Made by a program: the position numbers and the translations under genes
Notes under the pieces: generated by a model
The model's database searches: none
Seen by the model: only the letters and a program-made list of their open reading frames with translations
Told to the model about the DNA's origin: nothing
Part shown: positions 1-4,514 of the stretch, piece after piece
Numbering within the stretch: position 1 is the first letter of the stretch
Layout of the letters: every line of letters starts with the position of its first letter
Source of the DNA: Methanobacterium sp. UBA8
GTDB taxonomy: Archaea; Methanobacteriota; Methanobacteria; Methanobacteriales; Methanobacteriaceae
Direction of reading: 5' to 3'
DNA length: 5,841 bases
Assembly (NCBI GenBank): GCA_002509665.1
Contig: DADN01000038.1
Location: 10,506-16,346, forward strand

Positions 1-870
1 GCAGGTTGGGGCGGTGCTATCGCCAATGCAGGTACTATGAAAACTTTGAGTGCTTGTACTTTCATAGGTAACATAGCAAATAAATATGGAGGTGCCCTCT
101 ACACTTATGGTATTTGTAATGTGACTAGTTGTACTTTTAAAGGTAACACTGCAACACATAATGGCGGTGCTATATATGCTAATGGTGATATATTTGTCAC
201 TATTTTAACTGCTCATTTTAATCGTTTTGTAAATAACAATGCAGGTACTGGTAATGCTATTTACAGCTATGATGGTTCTTTGGATGCTAGGTATAACTGG
301 TGGGGTTCAAATGAAAACCCAAAAAACATATCTAACCTTATTGCAGGTCAAGCTGATAAGGTAGACGCTGGTTCGTGGCTGGTTTTAACCATCACACCAC
401 ATAAAAACAGTATTGATACTGGTGGTAAAATAGCCGTAATTGTTGATTTACTGCATGATAGTAATGGTGTTTATCATGATCCTGCAAGTGGCCACGTGCC
501 TGATGGTACTGTTGTGACTTTCAGCGTAAGCAACGGAACTTTAAACCCAATAACTGCTGAATTAATCAATGGTAGTGCAACAACAACTTTAACCGCACAT
601 AATGAAGGTAAAAGCATTATCTGGGCAACAATTGATAATCAAACCGTATCAACTGGGGTAACTGTAAATCCAGTTAAACCAACACCAGTAGATCCAGTTA
701 AGCCCGTCCCATTAAAACCAGATAGTCCTAACTCTGATAATAATGGAACTCAACATAACACGGTTCACGCTGCCAGTACGGTAGGGTTACAAAAAACAGG
801 AATGCCGTTAAATTACTTATTATTAGGCTTAATGATGGTTTTCGGTGCCTTAGGTCTGCGAAGGAAATAA
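1..870 (+). CDS. Adhesin-like surface protein, C-terminal part (5' end outside window)
   Basis: The frame is open from base 1 (Ala-Gly-Trp-Gly-Gly...), so the ATG at 37 is internal and 289 C-terminal residues are visible. Residues 1-103 are right-handed beta-helix coils with repeated GGAI/GGAL/GNAI and FxxN turns, as in Chlamydia PMP-type and methanogen adhesin-like repeats; the coil block ends with the NWWG motif (99-102) that commonly closes such blocks in methanogen proteins. Residues about 127-222 look like one Ig-like (Big_1/invasin-type) domain with the 'PDGTVVTFSVSNGTL' pattern. A Pro-rich linker (about 223-242) leads to LQKTG (263-267), a hydrophobic segment (about 268-285) and a basic RRK end. 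This is the architecture of a wall-sorting or membrane-anchoring tail. The inferred role is surface adhesion or cell-cell contact; the ligand cannot be told. A poly-T terminator follows the stop. Confidence 0.9.
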   Translation, partial: AGWGGAIANAGTMKTLSACTFIGNIANKYGGALYTYGICNVTSCTFKGNTATHNGGAIYANGDIFVTILTAHFNRFVNNNAGTGNAIYSYDGSLDARYNWWGSNENPKNISNLIAGQADKVDAGSWLVLTITPHKNSIDTGGKIAVIVDLLHDSNGVYHDPASGHVPDGTVVTFSVSNGTLNPITAELINGSATTTLTAHNEGKSIIWATIDNQTVSTGVTVNPVKPTPVDPVKPVPLKPDSPNSDNNGTQHNTVHAASTVGLQKTGMPLNYLLLGLMMVFGALGLRRK

Positions 871-884
871 GAATTTCTATTTCA

Positions 885-905
885 TTTTTTTATATTTTTA
901 TTTTT
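885..905 (+). terminator. Poly-T archaeal terminator after the adhesin gene
   Basis: Three T runs (6-7, 5 and 5 T) separated by single A or ATA, starting 15 bases after the stop codon. Archaeal RNA polymerase terminates on such U-rich tracts without needing a hairpin, and no stem is visible here. Confidence 0.45.
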
Positions 906-1242
906 AACCACACGATTTATGATCTAAAAATTTCATTAATTGAATTTTAATGGACTATTTTTAAAATTATGCCTCTTTACGAGTTTATTTTCTTAATTTA
1001 TACTCTGTGTTTGATTTATCCTTAATTGAATTCTTCAGGTTAATTTGAATATGGTTCTAAATGATATTGCTTTTTAATTAATACGTTGTTCCTTAATTTA
1101 GGCATTGATATTACTCCACTATTTTATGAATAGTTTAAAAATTAATTGAAGTAAATTGATCTGGAATGACATTCAAAAATAAATTCTAATAGGGCTTTAA
1201 ATGTTAAAAAAGGTTTTAATGGCTTCTTTTTCATTAAATTAA
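906..1242. other. AT-rich intergenic stretch, no gene seen
   Basis: No ORF with a ribosome site or protein-like composition is visible on either strand. TTAATTGAA occurs three times (about 937, 1022 and 1142), but the base composition is so skewed that this may be chance. A small 6-bp stem (ACTATT/AATAGT, about 1117-1133) is not followed by a T run. The stretch probably holds upstream control sequence for the Trp-rich protein gene. Confidence 0.5.
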
Positions 1243-2118
1243 ATGAAAAAATTTATATGTTATATAAAATTGATTACTATACAAGTGCATAATGTCCTAT
1301 GTAGGTGTATTAATAATTTAGGACTAGGAGGCGATATAATTAAGCGACAATCAATACTCGCAGTTTTATTAGTGTCACTTATGATAGCGTTCATTCTTCC
1401 TTTTGCAGGTGCACAATCTACTTCAAATGAAGGTGCAAAAGTCAGTTTAGATGAGAATAACAGCGTTTTAAAAGTGAATGCAGCGTCCACTGCAAAAGCT
1501 AAAATATGGTACAAATATTATTATAAGCACTGGTATAAGCACTGGTATAAATCATGGTCTAAAAAGTGGTATAAACATTGGTATAAACAAAGTAACGGAA
1601 CATGGAATTATACATGGAGATATACCTGGAAATACACATGGAAATATTCGTTGAAATACACATGGAAATGGTGCTGGAAATATAGATCTCTAGCTACAGT
1701 ATCTAAATGTGGCGTGGGAGCGTATGATGTGGTTGTAACTAATAAATATGTTTATGCAACTGGAAGGTGCAGCTGCAGCTTGTATAAAGATTATAAGTAT
1801 CATACACGTATTTTCTACAATTATAATCCTGCAACACATCACTGGGGAGTTTTAAGCTTTGAACAAGGCCCGGCGCAGTTAACATCTCCTGAAGGGATGT
1901 GGGTTGCTGGAGATACGGATATGGACTTTTGTTTAGTTCATGGTAAATCCCATGACTGTCGTGGAGTTTATTTAGTTCCGTATAATGGTGTTATTAATGG
2001 AAAAAAGGTTATAAATGGTTATTTCACTAATATAGCGGTTCCAAGTACTACTACAAAAACCACAAACAGTACAACCAGTACTACAACTACAAACAATCAC
2101 AGTGGAATATGTACCTAA
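1243..2118 (+). CDS. Secreted Trp/Tyr/Lys tetrad-repeat protein of unknown function
   Basis: I do not recognise a family. Given here as the longest frame from the only upstream ATG (291 residues), but the first 32 residues look non-coding and the likelier start is ATT at 1339 (residue 33), 7 bases after AGGAGG. From there the order is: a signal peptide (KRQ, then hydrophobic residues, cleavage probably after PFAGA near residue 58); a hydrophilic spacer; 15 four-residue units with Trp at the first position in 12 of them (residues 89-148); a globular-looking domain (about 150-265) with Cys at 156, 176, 178, 230 and 239 that could form disulfides outside the cell; and a Thr/Ser/Asn-rich tail (about 268-288) ending in a Cys near the C-terminus. 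No membrane anchor follows, so the product is secreted or held to the wall non-covalently. An aromatic-cationic surface or wall-binding role is inference. A T-rich terminator follows. Confidence 0.75.
   Translation: MKKFICYIKLITIQVHNVLCRCINNLGLGGDIIKRQSILAVLLVSLMIAFILPFAGAQSTSNEGAKVSLDENNSVLKVNAASTAKAKIWYKYYYKHWYKHWYKSWSKKWYKHWYKQSNGTWNYTWRYTWKYTWKYSLKYTWKWCWKYRSLATVSKCGVGAYDVVVTNKYVYATGRCSCSLYKDYKYHTRIFYNYNPATHHWGVLSFEQGPAQLTSPEGMWVAGDTDMDFCLVHGKSHDCRGVYLVPYNGVINGKKVINGYFTNIAVPSTTTKTTNSTTSTTTTNNHSGICT
1260..1268 (+). promoter_or_regulatory. Putative TATA box for the Trp-rich protein gene
   Basis: TTATATAAA matches the archaeal TATA box. Archaeal transcription usually starts about 22-28 bases further on, here near 1290. 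That lies downstream of the ATG at 1243 and upstream of the AGGAGG at 1326, which argues that the ATG at 1243 is not the real start. Confidence 0.4.
1326..1331 (+). promoter_or_regulatory. Strong ribosome binding site AGGAGG, in front of an ATT codon
   Basis: AGGAGG (GGAGGCGA in longer context, one base from the ideal GGAGGTGA) lies 7 bases before ATT at 1339. The codons from 1339 on encode a textbook signal peptide. It lies inside the longer frame that opens at 1243, where no comparable site precedes the ATG. It therefore suggests initiation at 1339 on a non-standard codon, or a start codon damaged from ATG to ATT. Confidence 0.55.
1507..1686 (+). repeat. 15 x 12-bp tandem repeat encoding Trp-led tetrads
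   Basis: The stretch is exactly 180 bp, 15 codon quartets. Trp stands at residue 89+4n for 12 of 15 units; the exceptions are Tyr93, Ser117 and Leu137. The first half is built on W-Y-K-H/S (typical DNA unit TGGTATAAGCAC) and the second on W-K-Y-T (typical unit TGGAAATACACA), so the basic residue moves from third to second position. The units are similar but not identical in DNA, which fits an expansion followed by divergence under coding constraint. Confidence 0.9.
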
Positions 2119-2162
2119 CTGGCAGCGTGAATATAATTTAAAACCTGAGGTAAATACTGTTC

Positions 2163-2186
2163 TTTATTTTTTATTTTTTTAATTTT
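2163..2186 (+). terminator. T-rich terminator after the Trp-repeat gene
   Basis: T runs of 3, 6, 7 and 4 bases broken by A or AA, beginning 45 bases after the stop at 2118. No hairpin is present. This fits archaeal U-tract termination. Confidence 0.4.
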
Positions 2187-2227
2187 CATTAATTTTATAG
2201 ATATTAAACTAAATTTCATTTATTTGC

Positions 2228-2280
2228 TAGATTCGATTTTTAAAAGAATATACTGTACTTACTGATTCGATAATTTCAGG
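2228..2280 (-). pseudogene. Possible second fragment of the decayed F420-dependent oxidoreductase
   Basis: Read on the minus strand from 2280, 17 codons follow before a TAG, with the pattern P-x-I-I-x-x-x-S-T-V-x-S-x-x-N-R-I. This resembles the 'HPAIIAQAAATV.SL...RF' stretch that I recall from F420-dependent LLM-class oxidoreductases, and it lies directly on the far side of the inverted-repeat element from the N-terminal fragment. About 50-60 family residues would be missing between the two. The match is short and from memory, so it is only a suggestion. Confidence 0.2.
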
Positions 2281-2422
2281 GGTCTCAAAATCATAGATAT
2301 AGAAAAATGCATGCATTTTTCTATCTCACAAAAATCCCTCAAAAATTCTTTGAATTTTTGGGGCATCGAAAATTTTATAGAATTTTCGAAAGCTTAGATT
2401 TTTGTTGATTTTGAAGACCCTG
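2277..2422. repeat. 146-bp multi-hairpin element with inverted terminal repeats
   Basis: The ends are near-perfect inverted repeats: left CAGGGGTCTCAAAATCA (2277-2293), right arm reverse-complemented CAGGGTCTTCAAAATCA (2406-2422). They are identical except for a shift around TCT. Three more self-complementary units lie inside: a perfect 26-bp palindrome (2299-2324), a 12-bp stem with a TTT loop and one G-T pair (2337-2348 with 2352-2363), and a 9-bp stem (2366-2374 with 2381-2389, loop of 6). Folded, it gives an outer stem closing a junction of three hairpins. It could be a MITE-like non-autonomous element, a structured RNA, or a dispersed palindromic repeat. No clear target-site duplication is visible and no coding sequence lies within it. 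Confidence 0.65.
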
Positions 2423-2502
2423 CATCTTCTGCTTCTTTAGCAAAGCATACAAGATCGAATGGGCCAAATTCTTCACTGGAAAGTTTATATCCATTTTATC
2501 GT
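2418..2502 (-). pseudogene. N-terminal remnant of an F420-dependent LLM-class oxidoreductase
   Basis: On the minus strand 25 codons (2492 down to 2418) read GYKLSSEEFGPFDLV, then a Cys-Phe-Ala-Lys stretch ending in AEDAG. This is the start of the luciferase-like family of F420-dependent glucose-6-phosphate-dehydrogenase-like enzymes ('M.K.GYKLSSEE.GP..LV..A..AE.AGF', from memory). An intact AGGAGAG ribosome site (2510-2516) sits 7 bases before ACG (2500-2502), where ATG would be expected. One base also seems to be missing between AAA (2494-2496) and GGA (2490-2492), which breaks the frame. Homology ends at the Gly where the right arm of the inverted-repeat element begins, and a stop follows at 2394-2396. 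So the start codon is lost, the frame is shifted and most of the gene is gone. Full-length relatives have about 320 residues. It lies just downstream of the hsp20 gene on the same strand. Confidence 0.6.
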
Positions 2503-2516
2503 GATTTAACTCTCCT

Positions 2517-2523
2517 AAAAAAA
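2517..2523 (-). terminator. Poly-T tract downstream of hsp20
   Basis: Seven T in a row on the minus strand, 21 bases after the hsp20 stop, directly before the ribosome site of the dead oxidoreductase gene. It is a plausible U-tract terminator but short. Confidence 0.3.
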
Positions 2524-2543
2524 TAGAAAGGATTAATTTATTT

Positions 2544-2855
2544 TTATATTACATCTATTTCCCTGCTTGGTTTTTCTTTCTCTTCAGTTAAAGGCATTCT
2601 AATGGTTAATAATCCGTTTTCATACTGTGCACTGCCTTTATCTGGATCAAAATCATGAGCAAGTACCCAGCATCCGTTATACTCCGTATTTCTCCTTGGG
2701 GCCCTAACACAAAAAGTATTTTCAGTCACGTTGATGTTTATATCTTCTTTTTTCACCCCTGGAAGCTCTACTTCCATTATATATTCATCTTCAGTGTGAT
2801 ATACAAATGTTGCGGGGGAAACAGGTATTTTTTCACTAGTTCCTTCTTCAGCCAT
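2544..2855 (-). CDS. hsp20: Small heat shock protein, Hsp20/alpha-crystallin family
   Basis: The 103-residue product is an ATP-independent holdase chaperone by family. The alpha-crystallin domain spans about residues 15-90: the ELPGVKKEDI strand-turn (30-39) and the signature A-x-x-x-N-G-L-L (76-83, AQYENGLL) followed by TIRMP are clear. The C-terminal IDV (100-102) fits the I-x-I/V motif that docks into neighbouring subunits during oligomer assembly. The N-terminal arm is only about 15 residues, so the protein is shorter than the usual 140-150 and may form small oligomers. Two Cys (49 and 62) lie in the domain. The start at 2855 is supported by GGTGAT (2859-2864) and by a TTTAAATA box upstream. 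The gene appears monocistronic now; the reading frame behind it is dead. Confidence 0.92.
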   Translation of the reverse strand: MAEEGTSEKIPVSPATFVYHTEDEYIMEVELPGVKKEDININVTENTFCVRAPRRNTEYNGCWVLAHDFDPDKGSAQYENGLLTIRMPLTEEKEKPSREIDVI

Positions 2856-2888
2856 AAGATCACCATGTAATACTTTTATTAAAATTAG

Positions 2889-2896
2889 TATTTAAA
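2889..2896 (-). promoter_or_regulatory. Putative TATA box of hsp20
   Basis: TTTAAATA on the minus strand, centred about 37 bases before the start codon. Transcription would start close to the GGTGAT site, giving a very short leader. A perfect 16-bp AT-only palindrome lies further upstream (2940-2955). Confidence 0.35.
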
Positions 2897-3417
2897 CATT
2901 TTTATATTGATTATTATGGGTGTAAATATAAAATTAATTAATATTTTAAAATATTTGACATATTAAAGATTTAATTAGCCTTAAATTATAAAAGGAATGA
3001 TTATTCTAAAGTTAGTATTGGAGACAGCACATGTATTTTCACGGGGGCATGTCAAAAACAGTTAGATATGAAGATTTAATTTGTTATAGATGATTTAAAG
3101 TTATTTACAGTTGAGTTTTCACTGGATTTAAAGATTATAAAGTATAAAAGGCTGATTTAAATTTTTATATTGAAATTAAGGATTTTTATGGTGATTTAAT
3201 TTAATCGGGTTTAGGGAGATCAATTTAAATGTGATAATTGTAATAGACATCATTATATGTGCTAGACATGCACATTGAAAAAACAGCCTTATTTACATAA
3301 ATAAAACTTATATTTGGTATATAAATAAAATCCGGAGAATCGGAAGAGCATATTTGGCATTTAGATACTATGTGGGGAACTGTATAATCTCAATGCTTTT
3401 AAAAGAGTTGATTATAA
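2897..3417. other. Long AT-rich gap with possible gene debris
   Basis: There is no convincing intact gene in these ~520 bases. It holds a 16-bp palindrome of A and T only (2940-2955); a 20-codon ORF (3031-3093) after GGAGA; five copies of GATTTAA within 3073-3199; a short in-frame CxxC...CxTC pattern broken by TAG (3224-3271); and the probable promoter of the SANT-like gene near its right end. The repeats and broken motif suggest decayed coding sequence, but no family can be named. Confidence 0.5.
3318..3325 (+). promoter_or_regulatory. Putative TATA box of the SANT-like gene
   Basis: GTATATAAATA context with TATATAAA at its core (one base before this box is G). Transcription would start near 3348, leaving a leader of about 70 bases. 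Two near-identical 11-mers (ATATTTGGTAT at 3310-3320 and ATATTTGGCAT at 3350-3360), exactly 40 bases apart, flank the box and the expected start. Confidence 0.35.
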
Positions 3418-3672
3418 ATGAGTGAGGATCAGGATAGTCGTTTAGGTTGTAAATGGACACTTGAGGAAGATACTAAAATGTGTAAACTGAGGGAGCAGGG
3501 TTATAACTTTAAAGAAATTGGAAAAATTTTAAAAAGAAGTGAAAAATCATGTGCAACTCGTTATAGTAACCGGGGTTATACACTGAATCCACTGAAGCTG
3601 CTTGTAAATGTGGCTGTATTTTTATCACTGATAAGTGGTTTAATTGCAGAACCTTCAACCCTATTTCAATAG
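3418..3672 (+). CDS. Small Myb/SANT-like DNA-binding protein, tail possibly frameshifted
   Basis: The 84-residue product has a Myb/SANT-type three-helix DNA-binding domain at residues about 12-54: Trp13 followed by TLEED, then helix 2 around GYNFKEIGKIL and the recognition helix KRSEKSCATRYS. This is the usual W-x-x-E-E-D ... I-G/A-x-x-L-x-R-S/T ... R pattern. A regulatory role is inferred. In the annotated frame the last 30 residues are hydrophobic (LKLLVNVAVFLSLISGLIAE), which would tether a DNA-binding protein to the membrane and is unusual. Another frame entered after the GGGG at 3572-3575 instead gives a hydrophilic Cys-rich tail (CKCGC...WFNC) ending at TAA 3678-3680, so loss of one G may have altered the end. 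The ribosome site is weak (GTTGAT, 6 bases before ATG). The gene converges with the winged-helix gene on the other strand. Confidence 0.7.
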   Translation: MSEDQDSRLGCKWTLEEDTKMCKLREQGYNFKEIGKILKRSEKSCATRYSNRGYTLNPLKLLVNVAVFLSLISGLIAEPSTLFQ

Positions 3673-3757
3673 AAGATTAAATTGGAAATGGATCCTAGTG
3701 AAGTTATTTTGTCTTGATAAGTACTAACTAAAAGATAATTAAAACAGTGATTAAAGG

Positions 3758-4222
3758 TTAAGTTTTTATGTTATAATATTCGCCGTCTTTCTTTTGGATT
3801 TTTTTGATTAAACCTTTATTTTCAAGGGACACGATAATCTGGTACATTTGGAGGTTACTTAATTTTAAGTCACCATAAAGGAGATGTCCCTCTAAAAAAT
3901 GCCTTGAAATAAGCCCCTCACTGGCTAAATTGGTGATAAGTTCAAATGTTTTTTTCTCTGTCTGGTTAAGATCTTCTCTTAAAACTTCTGCTCTTGATTC
4001 TACAGTATTGATCTGGGCATCAACTGAATTTGATTTAATGTAGTTATCATTTTTTGATATTAGGCCCTTATCTTCTAAATTTGTTAATATGTCCTTAAAT
4101 TCAGTTTCTGGCATTGAAAGGTCTAATTTTAAAATGTTGGAAGGTACACCGTCTCCATACTCTGCTTGAAAATATTTAATCTGGTTTAAAACACGGTTTT
4201 CTTTTTTAGTAATTGTAATCAT
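3758..4222 (-). CDS. Tandem winged-helix DNA-binding protein (MarR/ArnR-like fold)
   Basis: The 154-residue product is soluble and charged with no membrane segment. It contains two similar winged-helix units: about residues 5-63, where helix 3 and the wing run LTNLEDKGLISKNDNYIK, and about 85-153, with VSLENKGLIKKIQ and the wing ending EYYNIK. The shared L-E-D/N-K-G-L-I core points to an internal duplication. A linker of about 20 residues joins them. Such double winged-helix proteins in archaea are usually transcription regulators, but the target and any ligand are unknown. The start at 4222 follows a modest GTGAT site (4226-4230). A TATA-like box lies about 70 bases upstream. It is divergent from the cupredoxin gene across a 292-base gap, so it could regulate that gene, though nothing in the sequence proves it. 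Confidence 0.82.
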   Translation of the reverse strand: MITITKKENRVLNQIKYFQAEYGDGVPSNILKLDLSMPETEFKDILTNLEDKGLISKNDNYIKSNSVDAQINTVESRAEVLREDLNQTEKKTFELITNLASEGLISRHFLEGHLLYGDLKLSNLQMYQIIVSLENKGLIKKIQKKDGEYYNIKT

Positions 4223-4288
4223 TTCATCACATCTTTTTTATGTTTAGAAGTATTTCTGCGTATTTTTTGGAGGATATTAGTTTTAAAT

Positions 4289-4296
4289 AAATAAAA
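4289..4296 (-). promoter_or_regulatory. Putative TATA box of the winged-helix gene
   Basis: TTTATTTA on the minus strand within a longer TTTATTTATTTAAAA tract. Spacing would place transcription start near 4265, a leader of about 40 bases. The surrounding sequence is AT-rich, so the call is weak. Confidence 0.3.
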
Positions 4297-4469
4297 TTCA
4301 TTATAACAATTTTTCTGATTCAACATACTAATAGTTTTCAATGCTTTAAAAGGAATAAAAAGTATTAATGATTTGTGATGTAGTCTTAAAATGTATTGAA
4401 AATTGAAAATATGGTAGTTCAATTCGTTTAATAAGTTATATTTTTAGGGGACTTATGCTAGATTTATTA

Positions 4470-4477
4470 CTATATTT
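4470..4477 (+). promoter_or_regulatory. Putative TATA box of the cupredoxin-like gene
   Basis: CTATATTT about 40 bases before the ATG at 4515. The expected transcript start near 4498 gives a leader of under 20 bases, and no Shine-Dalgarno-like site precedes the ATG, so translation may be nearly leaderless. Confidence 0.35.
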
Positions 4478-4514
4478 GGTTAAATTATTATGGTTCTTTG
4501 ACTAATAATAAATC

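Noticed and set aside
1260..1514. 84-codon minus-strand ORF opposite the start of the Trp-repeat gene
   Set aside because: It is antisense to the signal peptide region, has no ribosome site or recognisable motif, and its hydrophobic and Cys content is what reversing that region would give.
2389..2497. 36-codon minus-strand ORF starting ATGGATATAAAC
   Set aside because: It is the +1-shifted reading of the oxidoreductase remnant and has no homology or ribosome site at the right distance. The decayed frame explains the sequence better.
2655..2870. 71-codon plus-strand ORF opposite hsp20
   Set aside because: It is a shadow of the strongly supported Hsp20 frame, with Phe/Ser-rich composition typical of antisense reading.
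2940..2955. Perfect 16-bp palindrome upstream of hsp20
   Set aside because: It consists of A and T only in very AT-rich DNA, so chance is likely. It could be an operator, but nothing else supports that.
3031..3093. 20-codon ORF (MYFHGG...) preceded by GGAGA
   Set aside because: It is too short to judge, has no recognised family, and lies in a stretch with other signs of decay. Left as part of the intergenic description.
3257..3275. 6-bp hairpin ATGTGC/GCACAT
   Set aside because: The stem is short, has no T run after it and no further structure, so it is not supportable as a terminator or RNA.
4219..4422. 67-codon minus-strand ORF overlapping the winged-helix start by four bases
   Set aside because: It starts at TTG without a ribosome site, has random-looking AT-rich codons, and covers the likely promoter of the winged-helix gene. 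The ATGA overlap looks coincidental.
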